A DNA stretch of 64,000 nucleotides from Tsuneonella flava (GTDB lineage: Bacteria > Pseudomonadota > Alphaproteobacteria > Sphingomonadales > Sphingomonadaceae): NCBI RefSeq assembly GCF_002870965.1, contig NZ_PHSO01000006.1:310001-374000 (forward strand). The letters are read 5' to 3'. The notes below the pieces were generated by a model, which did not search any database, was not told the origin of the DNA, and saw only the letters and a program-made list of their open reading frames with translations. The stretch's first letter is position 1. The number at the start of each line of letters is the position of its first letter. Both the position numbers and the translations under genes were made by a program. This document shows, one piece after another, positions 53,137-61,877 of this stretch.

Positions 53137-55913
53137 CAGAACGTCACCCGTGCACCGAACTTCACTGTCGGGCCATATTCCTCGTACTGCAGCAGGCGCT
53201 GACGACTTTCGAGGTTCTGGTAAGCGAAGTACTTGGCGTTGTTCACGTTCACCCAATCAGCAAACAGGCGGATATTGTCGGTCACCTTGTACTTCAGTGA
53301 AATATCGACCTGGAAATGGTTGTCCACCCAGCGATCTTTCGATGCCTCGCTTCCCACTTCGTCGAGATACTTGCTGCGATAGGTGCCGGCAACGCGCAGA
53401 TCGATCGGCCCCTTGTCGAACCCAAGCACCGCGTTGAACGTATGGCGCGAGTTGGACGGCAACTGAATCGCCCGCCCATCGTCGAGTTTCCCGCGCGAAT
53501 AAGTGTAAGTGTAGTTGAGCTGAGTCAGCAGCCCATCCAGCGGCGCGGGCAGCATGGTGTAGGCTTGGCTGTAGCTGGCTTCAAATCCGGCCACTTCAGC
53601 ATTGCCGCCGTTACGGTAGGTGGAAACCTCTTTGTAGGTCACACCATTGACCGCGTAATCGTCGTACCGCGTCTCAACGATATAATTGCTGATCGATTTG
53701 TAGAATGCGGAGAACGACAGCCCTGCATTCTCCCCGAAATAATAGTCGAGGCCGAAATCGCCGTTCCATGCGCGATATGGCAGGAGATCGGGATTACCGA
53801 CTTCGGCTTCGTTGTCTTCGTTGACATTGAAGCGGGGGGCGAGCGCCGACAGCTTGGGCCGCACCAGGCTCTTGTACACCGCCGCGCGGGCGATCAGGTT
53901 GGGGTCGGTGTTGAAGCGCATCGTCAGGCTCGGCAGCCAGTCGGTATAGCTGCGCTTGAACGTCACAGGCGTTACCGGTGGCAGATCGTAGTTATCTTCA
54001 TCGTCGATTACGGTCTGCCCGTTCAACGTATTCTTGGTGTGCTCCATACGGACACCACCGATCAGTCGCAGCGTATCGCTATCCCACCGGCCCAAGGCGT
54101 ATCCGGCATAGATGTCTTCTTTGACACTGTAATCGTCCACCGCCGAATCCAGCGCCGATTTGTAAGCGTCGATCTTCAGATCGCCTTCGTTAGCGCGAAA
54201 CCAGTCTGCGGTGCCTTCTTTCGATGCAACCGGCCCCATATCGATCAGGCGATAGGTCTGGTCGCCCAATGCATCGGCCAGCGTGTAGTCCTTCGACTTT
54301 TTGTAGCGCAGCATTTCAAAGTTGTAGCTCTTGTCGCGCAGGCGCGCCTTACCACCGGCCTGCACGGTGAAGTCACCGGCAGCTCCGGCAAAGGTGCGCG
54401 CCACATCGCCCTTGAATGCCCATTCTTCGTCCACGCTGTCCGACAAGGTGGTCAGTTCCACCCGGTTGAGCGTGTATCTGGTGGGATCGTTGACGTCTTC
54501 CGCGCCGCTGGTGACCGAGTAAATCGGATAGTAACGCCCGGAATTATCGACAGCAATCGCCACGCCATCGTCGAAGTCAGCAGCGAAGCGCACTGGATCG
54601 AGCGACCAGTCTTCACGTTCGGTCGAACGGGCATAGCTGGCCGACCAATTGAGCTTCCATTCGCCGGTGTCGGTATCGCTACCAACCACAACCGACTGGA
54701 TACGCTGGCGCTCGAAGCGATCTTTCATGTCGCGTTCGACGGTAATGTCGTTGTCTGCACCATCGAAGGTGACGGTATCGCCACTGACCGCGGACGGGCC
54801 ATCGTCTTCGAATTCGCCAAAATCGAAGGTCGTGCGGCGGCGGTATTCGTGATCGTCGAACTGCGACCAGCTACCGCGCACATAAGCGGTGGTGGTGTCC
54901 GAAGCGCGCCAGTCGAACGACAGGCTGCCGCTAATGCGGGTGCGCTCCACATCGTAATCGCGCAGTTCAAGCACCGGCGAATAAGCAGTGCCATCGGGCG
55001 CGGTTTCCCACGGATCGGATTCGACATTATCGGTTTCGAATTCGCGCTTGTAATAGCTGATACCGCCCGCAACACCGAAATTGTCGCCCAGACGGGTCGA
55101 GAAATCGACGCTGCCTTTAGGCGTCAGTTCGCCCGAATAATCGTTGTAGCTGCCTTCGGCCCGAACGGCGTAGTAGTTCTTCTTGCGGTCGAAAGCGCTG
55201 GTGGTGTTGATTTCGATCGATGCGCCGATGGTATCGGCATCCATATCCGGAGTCAGCGATTTCTTGACCGTGATCGATTCGATAATGTCGCTTGAAATTA
55301 CATCGAGCGCGACCTGCCGCACATCGCTTTCCGGCGAAGGCAGACGCACCCCGTTGAGCGAGGTTGCGTTGAGATTGGGATCAAGCCCACGCACCGAAAC
55401 AAAGCGCCCTTCGCCCTGATCGTCGAGGATGTTGATCCCCGGCAGACGGCGCAGCGATTCTGCAGCGTTCTGATCAGGGAATTGGCCAATGGCGTCACGG
55501 GTCAAAACACTGACAACACCGTCAGCGGCACGCTGGCGCGACAGGGCGCTGGCCTGATTGGCATATTGGCCAATCACAATGATCTTGTCGCTTTCCCCGC
55601 CAATCGTGAAATTGGCTTCCACGCGACCTTCAGCGGGAACAGTCACGGTTTGCGAAACCGGCGCAGCGCCAACATAGCTGGCGGTAACGGTATAAGTGCC
55701 GGCAGGCACATCGCCGAAGATATAGCTGCCGTCGGATTGCGCCGTAGTGGTGCGGTTCAGTTCGACGATGCTGACCTGCGCCGCTTGCAGTGCAACGGTT
55801 TCGCTCGAGTCGACAACAAACCCTTGCAGCTCACCAGCGAGCGCAGGAGTGGCAACACACAGCGCAAGCGCGCTGACGCTCAGCCCCAAGGGCTGACGAA
55901 ATTTCACGAACAT
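53136..55913 (-). CDS. TonB-dependent receptor 2 with N-terminal carboxypeptidase-like domain, phytase-linked
   Basis: 925 aa. A signal peptide (to about residue 26) is followed by a carboxypeptidase-regulatory-like beta-sandwich (about 28-105, VSIVELNRTTTAQSDGSYIF, PAGTYTVTASYVG), then a TonB box-like DKIIVIGQY, the plug (about 125-235) and the barrel ending KFGARVTF. The N-terminal sandwich occurs in SusC-like and phytase-linked receptors. It probably imports phytate or its breakdown products so that the phytase can act. The start lies 42 bp from a four-half-site Pho-box-like array. Confidence 0.9.
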   Translation of the reverse strand: MFVKFRQPLGLSVSALALCVATPALAGELQGFVVDSSETVALQAAQVSIVELNRTTTAQSDGSYIFGDVPAGTYTVTASYVGAAPVSQTVTVPAEGRVEANFTIGGESDKIIVIGQYANQASALSRQRAADGVVSVLTRDAIGQFPDQNAAESLRRLPGINILDDQGEGRFVSVRGLDPNLNATSLNGVRLPSPESDVRQVALDVISSDIIESITVKKSLTPDMDADTIGASIEINTTSAFDRKKNYYAVRAEGSYNDYSGELTPKGSVDFSTRLGDNFGVAGGISYYKREFETDNVESDPWETAPDGTAYSPVLELRDYDVERTRISGSLSFDWRASDTTTAYVRGSWSQFDDHEYRRRTTFDFGEFEDDGPSAVSGDTVTFDGADNDITVERDMKDRFERQRIQSVVVGSDTDTGEWKLNWSASYARSTEREDWSLDPVRFAADFDDGVAIAVDNSGRYYPIYSVTSGAEDVNDPTRYTLNRVELTTLSDSVDEEWAFKGDVARTFAGAAGDFTVQAGGKARLRDKSYNFEMLRYKKSKDYTLADALGDQTYRLIDMGPVASKEGTADWFRANEGDLKIDAYKSALDSAVDDYSVKEDIYAGYALGRWDSDTLRLIGGVRMEHTKNTLNGQTVIDDEDNYDLPPVTPVTFKRSYTDWLPSLTMRFNTDPNLIARAAVYKSLVRPKLSALAPRFNVNEDNEAEVGNPDLLPYRAWNGDFGLDYYFGENAGLSFSAFYKSISNYIVETRYDDYAVNGVTYKEVSTYRNGGNAEVAGFEASYSQAYTMLPAPLDGLLTQLNYTYTYSRGKLDDGRAIQLPSNSRHTFNAVLGFDKGPIDLRVAGTYRSKYLDEVGSEASKDRWVDNHFQVDISLKYKVTDNIRLFADWVNVNNAKYFAYQNLESRQRLLQYEEYGPTVKFGARVTF

Positions 55914-55955
55914 ACAAGAACCTCCCTGTTCGGGGGAGGCCCCTATGGATGACCG

Positions 55956-55995
55956 ATTACCGGTTCACGACAGTTTGAGGACGGAAAAATGACAA
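55956..55995 (-). promoter_or_regulatory. Pho-box-like array of four half-sites
   Basis: Read on the minus strand: TTGTCAT, CCGTCCT, CTGTCGT and CGGTAAT, each starting exactly 11 bp after the previous one, with 4-bp spacers TTTT, CAAA and GAAC. Matches to the PhoB half-site CTGTCAT are 6, 5, 6 and 5 of 7. Phased 11-bp spacing is the hallmark of PhoB binding. It lies 43-82 bp upstream of the phytase-receptor start, fitting phosphate-starvation control. Confidence 0.7.
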
Positions 55996-56106
55996 TATGA
56001 AACGTCTGTGAAAACGAAACTGCAGACAACTGAAATGGCGATGAAATCCCTGAAACCCAAATTTGCTCGCTTGACCGTACCCAAGCGAAGGATCACTGCA
56101 CTTCGC

Positions 56107-57192
56107 ATGACCGATGTCGCAGACCAGAGAACCACCAACATAGCAAACCGCGCGTGGACCAACGAAGCGATCCGCATTATCGAAGCGGACTATAATCGCT
56201 CTGCCGACACGCATCTGGTTCCGGTGTCGTTGCCCGCTCTGCCCGGTATCCATCTCTATCTGAAAGATGAAGCAAGCCACCCGACAGGCAGCCTCAAACA
56301 CCGGCTTGCCAGATCGCTGTTCTTATATGCCTTGTGCGACGGGCGGATCGGGCCAGCCACACCTATCGTCGAAGCATCGAGTGGTTCGACAGCAGTGTCG
56401 GAAGCGTATTTTGCGCGCATGCTGGGCCTGCCGTTTATTGCGGTGGTCCCGCGCAGCACCGCCCATGCCAAAATCGCCGCCATCGAATTTTACGGAGGGA
56501 AAGCGCACTTCGTGGACGATCCCGGTACTGTTTATGCTGTGGCACAACAGCTCGCCGATGAAAGCGACGGGGTCTATCTCGATCAGTTCACATATGCCGA
56601 ACGGGCCACCGACTGGCGCGGCAACAATAATATCGGCGAAACGATCTTCGAACAAATGGCCCTCGAACCCCATCCGATCCCGTCGTGGATCGTATGCGGC
56701 GCCGGGACTGGCGGCACGTCTGCTACGATAGGGCGCTTTATCCGTTATCGCCGCCATGCGACCCGGCTGATGGTGGCAGACCCTGCCGGTTCGGTGTTCC
56801 ATCGGCATTGGGCAGACCGGTCGGTGACTACGCTCGATTCGTGCTGTTCCTGCATAGAGGGAATCGGTCGTCCGCGGGTGGAGCCAAGCTTCCTGCCAGC
56901 AGTGGTCGATGCCATGATGCCGGTTGAAGATGCACAAAGTGTGGCTGCCGCACGATTGCTGTCAGCACAATTGGGCCGCAAGGTCGGTGGATCGACCGGC
57001 ACCAATCTGTGGGCAGTCGCAACCCTTGCAAGCCAGATGGTACAGGCAGGTGAAACCGGTAGTATTGTCACAATCTTATGCGACGACGGCGAACGCTATG
57101 CCGATACTTATTTCGACGACAATTGGGTGCGAGATCGAAAGCTGGATTTGAACGGTCCGACGCAGGAATTAACCGCCACGTTAGGCTGGTAA
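56107..57192 (+). CDS. PLP-dependent cysteine desulfhydrase/synthase-like enzyme (Cds1-like)
   Basis: 361 aa from the ATG at 56107, where family homologues begin; upstream in-frame ATGs at 56008 and 56041 lack better sites. Fold-type-II PLP enzyme: [20 protein letters not shown] with the PLP lysine at residue 64, the phosphate-binding-type [20 protein letters not shown] and [14 protein letters not shown]. It matches the Cds1 branch of the cysteine synthase superfamily, linked to L-cysteine desulfhydration to sulfide, pyruvate and ammonia. Divergent from the phytase operon, about 110 bp beyond the Pho-like array. Confidence 0.82.
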   Translation: MTDVADQRTTNIANRAWTNEAIRIIEADYNRSADTHLVPVSLPALPGIHLYLKDEASHPTGSLKHRLARSLFLYALCDGRIGPATPIVEASSGSTAVSEAYFARMLGLPFIAVVPRSTAHAKIAAIEFYGGKAHFVDDPGTVYAVAQQLADESDGVYLDQFTYAERATDWRGNNNIGETIFEQMALEPHPIPSWIVCGAGTGGTSATIGRFIRYRRHATRLMVADPAGSVFHRHWADRSVTTLDSCCSCIEGIGRPRVEPSFLPAVVDAMMPVEDAQSVAAARLLSAQLGRKVGGSTGTNLWAVATLASQMVQAGETGSIVTILCDDGERYADTYFDDNWVRDRKLDLNGPTQELTATLGW

Positions 57193-57253
57193 GGCTTTAT
57201 TCATTTCGGCCCTGGGTGGCCAGCGGCGGTTTCGTTTGTTACCTGCCTGCGCC

Positions 57254-58747
57254 ATGCAGACAGGAATAATCATCTCGCTCACCCTTTATTTCCTTCTGAT
57301 GCTGGGCATCGGATTGTATGCTTGGCGCAAGTCGACCGACAGTTCGGAAGGATATCTGCTCGCCGGGCGCAACCTTCACCCTGCGGTCGCAGCACTCTCT
57401 GCCGGGGCCAGCGATATGTCGGGCTGGCTTCTGCTCGGCCTGCCAGGTGCGCTGTATGCATCGGGCCTTGTTTCGGCGTGGATCGGTATCGGGCTGTTCG
57501 TCGGCGCGTTCATTAACTGGATTGTTGTCGCCCCCCGCCTCAGACAACAGACGGAGGAACTGGGCAACGCGCTGACTATTCCCGAATTCCTCGCCAATCG
57601 GTTTCCCGACAAAGCGATTGCGCTGCGCGTAACGAGCGCGATCATCGTTGTATTGTTCTTCACCGTATATACCGCCGCCGGGCTGGTGGGCGGTGGCAAA
57701 CTGTTCGAAACCGCATTCGGCGGCGCGATCCATATTGGCGGAGTCAGCGACTACACCGCAGGCCTGTGGATCACTGCCGGTGTCGTGCTGGTCTATACCA
57801 TGATCGGTGGTTTCCTCGCTGTCAGCCTGACAGACTTCGTTCAGGGGATCATCATGCTGCTGGCGCTGGTCGTTATGCCGCTGGTCGTCATATTCGGGCC
57901 GGGAGGTGCCAATGGCGCGAGTATTGCCGCCATCCCGCAGGAAGGGTTCCTCAGCCTGACGCACGGCTTGACGATGATTGGCTGGCTTTCCGCGGTAACG
58001 TGGGGGCTGGGTTACTTCGGCCAGCCCCATATCATCGTGCGGTTCATGGCGGTGCGTTCGGTTCGCGAGGTTGCCACAGCGCGCACGTATGGCATGAGCT
58101 GGATGTTCGTCTGCCTGATCGGTGCTCTGGGCGTCGGCATCGCAGGGCGCGCCTATATTGCGCGCAACGGATTGGTTCTGGACGACCCCGAAACGATTTT
58201 CGTGGTTCTGGCCAACCTGCTGTTCCATCCGCTGGTAACAGGGTTCCTCTACGCTGCACTGCTTGCTGCGATCATGAGCACGATCAGTTCGCAGTTGCTG
58301 GTATCGTCCAGCTCGCTGGTAGAGGATTTTTATCGCCTGTTCCTGCGAAAGAACGCCAGCGAGCATGAATCGGTCAATGTCGGCCGAGTGTGCGTGGCGC
58401 TGGTCGCAGTTGCAGCGATCATGATAGCCGGCAATCCCGACAGCGAAGTTCTGGGGCTCGTCGCCCACGCCTGGGCAGGATTCGGTGCAGCCTTTGGCCC
58501 CCTTATCATCCTGTCACTCACCTGGAAGGGCATGACGGGGAAAGGGGCGGTCGCGGGACTGACAACCGGTGCCCTGGTGGTGGTTCTCTGGATTGCTCTG
58601 GGTTGGGACGCGCAGTTTATGGGCGGCGACGGCGTCTATGAAATCATTCCGGGCTTTGTGTTGTCGTGGCTGGCTATCTGGCTGGTGAGTAACGCGACCC
58701 GCAAGCCCGCAAATGAAAGTCCGCACACGAATGCAGCCATACAGTAA
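57254..58747 (+). CDS. putP: sodium/proline symporter
   Basis: 497 aa from the ATG at 57254. About thirteen membrane helices of the SSS family. Key blocks are SAGASDMSGWLLLGLPGALY (Na and proline site), the VGGGKLFETAFGG region, GGFLAVSLTDFVQGIIM and AAIMSTISSQLLVSSSSLVEDF. These mark PutP rather than another SSS member. It takes up proline with Na. No putA proline dehydrogenase gene is in the window. The extensin-like gene follows 44 bp later. Confidence 0.93.
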   Translation: MQTGIIISLTLYFLLMLGIGLYAWRKSTDSSEGYLLAGRNLHPAVAALSAGASDMSGWLLLGLPGALYASGLVSAWIGIGLFVGAFINWIVVAPRLRQQTEELGNALTIPEFLANRFPDKAIALRVTSAIIVVLFFTVYTAAGLVGGGKLFETAFGGAIHIGGVSDYTAGLWITAGVVLVYTMIGGFLAVSLTDFVQGIIMLLALVVMPLVVIFGPGGANGASIAAIPQEGFLSLTHGLTMIGWLSAVTWGLGYFGQPHIIVRFMAVRSVREVATARTYGMSWMFVCLIGALGVGIAGRAYIARNGLVLDDPETIFVVLANLLFHPLVTGFLYAALLAAIMSTISSQLLVSSSSLVEDFYRLFLRKNASEHESVNVGRVCVALVAVAAIMIAGNPDSEVLGLVAHAWAGFGAAFGPLIILSLTWKGMTGKGAVAGLTTGALVVVLWIALGWDAQFMGGDGVYEIIPGFVLSWLAIWLVSNATRKPANESPHTNAAIQ

Positions 58748-58791
58748 CCGCTTCAGTCCCGGTTCAAGATGAACCTGCCAGCGATCATACC

Positions 58792-59460
58792 ATGCGCTTG
58801 CCGGCTCTCGTTGCAGTCATTGTAATCGGCCTTACCGGCTGCGGCCGGTTGGTGCCCGACGGGCGCAGTCAGAGCCAGAAGCCGCCGCCGGTTCGTTCCG
58901 GCACTGTGGTGTCTCCAAACGCAGACACCCGCCAGTGCCTTGCTCGGCTTGGCGCACAAGGGTCGCAATTCGATCCAGTGCCTGACGCATATTATGGCGG
59001 CGGGTGCTCGACGCTCGGAACGATCAATCTCACCTCGCTGCAGGGTGACGAATCGCGCTTCAGCGTGTCCAATCTTCGCAAAGTATCCTGCCCGCTCGCG
59101 GAAGCGTTCGCCCGCTGGGCCCGTTACGGCGTGGATCGTGCCGCGCGGCAGGAATTCGGCAGCCCGCTGGCCCGGATCGAAACGTATGGCAGCTATTCCT
59201 GCCGCAACATCGCCGGGAGCAGGAAACGATCCGCGCACGCTCAGGCACAGGCCATCGACATCGCGGCATTCGTTTTGGCCGATGGACAGCGGATCACATT
59301 GCTCGATGGATGGAACGGCACCCCCCGCGAGCGGGCATTTCTGCGAGTGGCCTTCAAAAGTGCTTGCAAGCGTTTCGGCACAGTCCTTGGCCCGGATTAT
59401 AACGCCGCCCACGCCAACCATTTCCATGTGGAGCTGGGCGGCGGCGGGTTTTGCCGCTGA
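58792..59460 (+). CDS. extensin-like domain lipoprotein
   Basis: 222 aa. Lipobox LTGC with Cys17. A Pro-rich linker (residues about 20-40) leads to the extensin-like C-terminal domain (about 45-222) with ETYGSYSCRNIAGSRKRSAH, HAQAQAIDIAAFVLADG and the C-terminal HANHFHVELGGGGFCR. His and Asp residues in these blocks resemble the zinc site of D-Ala-D-Ala metallopeptidases (VanY/LAS-like), so a peptidoglycan-related hydrolase is plausible but unproved for this family. Probably outer- or inner-membrane tethered. Confidence 0.85.
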   Translation: MRLPALVAVIVIGLTGCGRLVPDGRSQSQKPPPVRSGTVVSPNADTRQCLARLGAQGSQFDPVPDAYYGGGCSTLGTINLTSLQGDESRFSVSNLRKVSCPLAEAFARWARYGVDRAARQEFGSPLARIETYGSYSCRNIAGSRKRSAHAQAQAIDIAAFVLADGQRITLLDGWNGTPRERAFLRVAFKSACKRFGTVLGPDYNAAHANHFHVELGGGGFCR

Positions 59461-59476
59461 AATCACATCAATGGCA

Positions 59477-60103
59477 TCAGGCTAGTTCGGGCGGGCGATC
59501 ATCCAACTGTGCCTCTACCCGCATTCGCACCGCCTCGGCACTGTGGGCTGCATGCAGTTTGGCCATCATGTTTGCGCGATAGATTTCTACCGTTCGCGGG
59601 CTGATGTTCAAATCACGCGCGATCACCTTGTTACTGCCGCCACAAGCCAGCCGGTCGAGCACCTGCCTTTCGCGTAGCGACAGTTTCCCGATGCGGGACC
59701 GCGCCTCGATCATTCGTCGCAACGAGCGGACATGCGCCTCTGCCTCGGTTCGAATGCGGCGAATGGCACCACGCAGCCATTCTTCCTGTAATGGCAGCTT
59801 TAAATAATCAAAAACCCCGGCCTTGATCGCGCTGACCACACGGGCAGGAATCGGCTTTTCACTGACAGCAATCAGTGGCAACCATATCCGGGCCGCCGTC
59901 ATCATTTCGAACACATGAATCACCCCACATCGCGGCGGGTCATCCGATGCAATGACTATTCCATCAGACGGGCGGGCAGAGCACAATTCTTCGACAGAAC
60001 GGTATACCAGCGGCCAGCAACCCGCTGCCACAGCCACCCGAACCAGCTGACTATCGCGATTGCCTGCCCGGTCGATAAAATGGATCAGATGTCGTTCATT
60101 CAT
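59477..60103 (-). CDS. LuxR/FixJ-type regulator with degenerate receiver domain
   Basis: 208 aa from the ATG at 60103. The C-terminal HTH (about residues 138-200) is well kept: KLSLRERQVLDRLACGGSNK, SPRTVEIYRANMMAKL. The N-terminal 120 residues have the layout of a receiver, but at the phospho-acceptor position (IVIASDDPP, near Ser53) no aspartate fits the usual alignment, and the early acidic cluster is reduced to Asp11. It therefore probably does not take a phosphate from a kinase. A dyad 43 bp upstream may be its own binding site. Confidence 0.82.
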   Translation of the reverse strand: MNERHLIHFIDRAGNRDSQLVRVAVAAGCWPLVYRSVEELCSARPSDGIVIASDDPPRCGVIHVFEMMTAARIWLPLIAVSEKPIPARVVSAIKAGVFDYLKLPLQEEWLRGAIRRIRTEAEAHVRSLRRMIEARSRIGKLSLRERQVLDRLACGGSNKVIARDLNISPRTVEIYRANMMAKLHAAHSAEAVRMRVEAQLDDRPPELA

Positions 60104-60146
60104 ATTTGCGGTATGCCGCCGAAAATGGTTAGTCAGTAACGAAAGT

Positions 60147-60163
60147 ACCTCCAAAATGGAGGT
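60147..60163. promoter_or_regulatory. dyad ACCTCCA-AAA-TGGAGGT upstream of the LuxR-type gene
   Basis: A perfect 7-bp inverted repeat with a 3-bp spacer, 44 bp upstream of the regulator's ATG, in the promoter region of the minus-strand gene. LuxR/FixJ-type HTH dimers bind such dyads, so autoregulation is possible. Further pairings follow (GCGC-GTATTA-GCGC at 60181-60194 and CCAAGG/CCTTGG at 60205-60229). Confidence 0.4.
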
Positions 60164-60274
60164 TAATAGAGAGAACCAATGCGCGTATTAGCGCAAGACA
60201 TCATCCAAGGTGGATATGAAACCCCTTGGTTATTAATTCAGAAACCGACACGTTTATCCCGAACGGTTCCTTAT

Positions 60275-61021
60275 CTAATCGTCTTCGGGAAAGCGGTACT
60301 TTGGCAAAGCATCGAACGCATTACGTAAGGCATCGCCCCATCCGGCGGAGATTGTCTGGAAATACTCATCTTCATGAGTGATGCGGCGCGATTGCGAAGG
60401 TTCGAACTGATCGCGTTCGATCACCATCATGTCGAGTGGCAGGCCGACCGAGAGATTGGCTTTCAGAGTCGAATCGAAACTAACCATCAGCAGCTTCACA
60501 GCGTCTTCGAAACTCATCGTGCGATCGTAGGCTCGGATCAGGATCGGACGCCCGTATTTGGTTTCACCGATCTGGAAAAACGGAGTGTCCCAGCTCGCTT
60601 CGATGAAGTTGCCTTCGGGGTAGATCAGGAACAGGCGCGGCTCCATCCCCTTGATCTGGCCCGCGACGATCATCGTCGCGGTAAAGCGCCCCTGCCCCTG
60701 CTGGCCGTTGACATCCTGCCGCTCCTGAATCGTTTCGCGTAACAGTTGCCCGACTTCGGTAGCGACCTGAAACATCGTCGGCGCATCGTACACCGAATTG
60801 CGCCGTTCGTTCGGCGCCTTGGTCCGTTCCTCCAGTTGACTGATAACCGATTGCGTGGTGGCCAGATTTCCGGCGGTCATCACAGCGATTATGCGTTCGC
60901 CCGGCACTTGCCAGTGCGCCATTTTGCGGAACACCGAGATATTGTCGACACCCGAATTGGTGCGGGTGTCACTCATCAACACCAGACCTTTATCGAGCAC
61001 CATTCCCACGCAATACGTCAT
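60275..61021 (-). CDS. Anbu (ancestral beta-subunit, proteasome-type peptidase)
   Basis: 248 aa. The N-terminus is MTYCVGMVLDKGLVLMSDTR; after Met removal Thr2 would be the nucleophile, with Asp17 and Lys33 (FRKM) completing the proteasome triad. The core contains NLATTQSVISQLEE and ATMIVAGQI. Unlike HslV and the 20S beta subunit, it carries a long C-terminal part typical of Anbu. Anbu assembles into rings or helices; its substrates are unknown. It ends the cluster, 28 bp after the transglutaminase-type gene. Confidence 0.93.
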   Translation of the reverse strand: MTYCVGMVLDKGLVLMSDTRTNSGVDNISVFRKMAHWQVPGERIIAVMTAGNLATTQSVISQLEERTKAPNERRNSVYDAPTMFQVATEVGQLLRETIQERQDVNGQQGQGRFTATMIVAGQIKGMEPRLFLIYPEGNFIEASWDTPFFQIGETKYGRPILIRAYDRTMSFEDAVKLLMVSFDSTLKANLSVGLPLDMMVIERDQFEPSQSRRITHEDEYFQTISAGWGDALRNAFDALPKYRFPEDD

Positions 61022-61049
61022 TCACATCTCCAGCGGAGCGGGCGATCCC

Positions 61050-61865
61050 TTACTGCTCCACCTGCTGCTGTTCCACGGCAACGTCAACGTGCAAATACTC
61101 AGCCGTGGAGCCGAAACTGATCCCGGTGATCGGCGCGGCATCGATATAATCGCACCCGGTCGCGACCCGGACATAACGCGGATCGGGGCTGATACCGTTG
61201 GATATATCGAACCCGACCCAGCCCAGCCCTTCGATGTGCGCTTCCGCCCAGGCGTGGGTCGCTTCCTGATCGATCCGATCATTCATCATCAGGTATCCGC
61301 TGACATATCGCGCGGGAATACCCGCCGCACGTGCCGCGCTGATGAAAATATGGGCGTGATCCTGACACACACCATGCCCCGCCTCGACCGCCTCTTCGGC
61401 GGTTGTCTGCACACCCGTTTTGCCCGTCTCGTACCTGACGAGATCGTGTATCGCCCTCGACAAAGCATGTAGGTAGGTCAGCCGGTCGTTCGGATCTTCC
61501 TCGACACCACGAAACAGTGCCCGCAGCCGGGGGCCGGGGCGAGTCAGTCTGGTTTGCGTCAGGAAACTCCACAGCGGCAAATGCCCCGCATGGCGCCCGA
61601 TTACGCCAGCATTATCATGCGTATCGACAGTGCCCCGGCAGGTAATCGTGACTTCGGTGGTGCCCGGCTCAACCGATACCAGCGTCACATGATTGTGGTG
61701 CTGATCTTCGTATTCCAGTTCGAGCGCGGCGTGATCGTATTCCATCTGCCAGTCGAGTATTTCCTGCCCCTGCGTCTCCTTCGGGGTCAGCCGCAACCGC
61801 TGGAGCGCATGCACCACCGGTTCATCGAAATGATAGGTTGTCGAATGGCGGATCGCGAGGCGCAT
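61050..61865 (-). CDS. transglutaminase-like cysteine protease, Anbu-linked
   Basis: 271 aa. An N-terminal beta-rich Bact_transglu_N-type domain (about 1-110, TYHFDEPVVHALQRLRLTPK) is followed by the transglutaminase core: catalytic Cys in GHGVCQDHAH, His in THAWAEAHIEGLGWVGFD and the Asp in VGFDISNG. Such proteins are usually cysteine peptidases or amidases in bacteria. Presence in the Anbu cluster suggests processing of the same peptides. Starts 12 bp after the alpha-E gene. Confidence 0.92.
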   Translation of the reverse strand: MRLAIRHSTTYHFDEPVVHALQRLRLTPKETQGQEILDWQMEYDHAALELEYEDQHHNHVTLVSVEPGTTEVTITCRGTVDTHDNAGVIGRHAGHLPLWSFLTQTRLTRPGPRLRALFRGVEEDPNDRLTYLHALSRAIHDLVRYETGKTGVQTTAEEAVEAGHGVCQDHAHIFISAARAAGIPARYVSGYLMMNDRIDQEATHAWAEAHIEGLGWVGFDISNGISPDPRYVRVATGCDYIDAAPITGISFGSTAEYLHVDVAVEQQQVEQ

Positions 61866-61877
61866 GGCGAATTCGTC

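Noticed and set aside
53316-55295. 659-codon frame antisense to the phytase-linked receptor
   Set aside because: Mirror of the receptor gene; no recognisable domain or upstream site.
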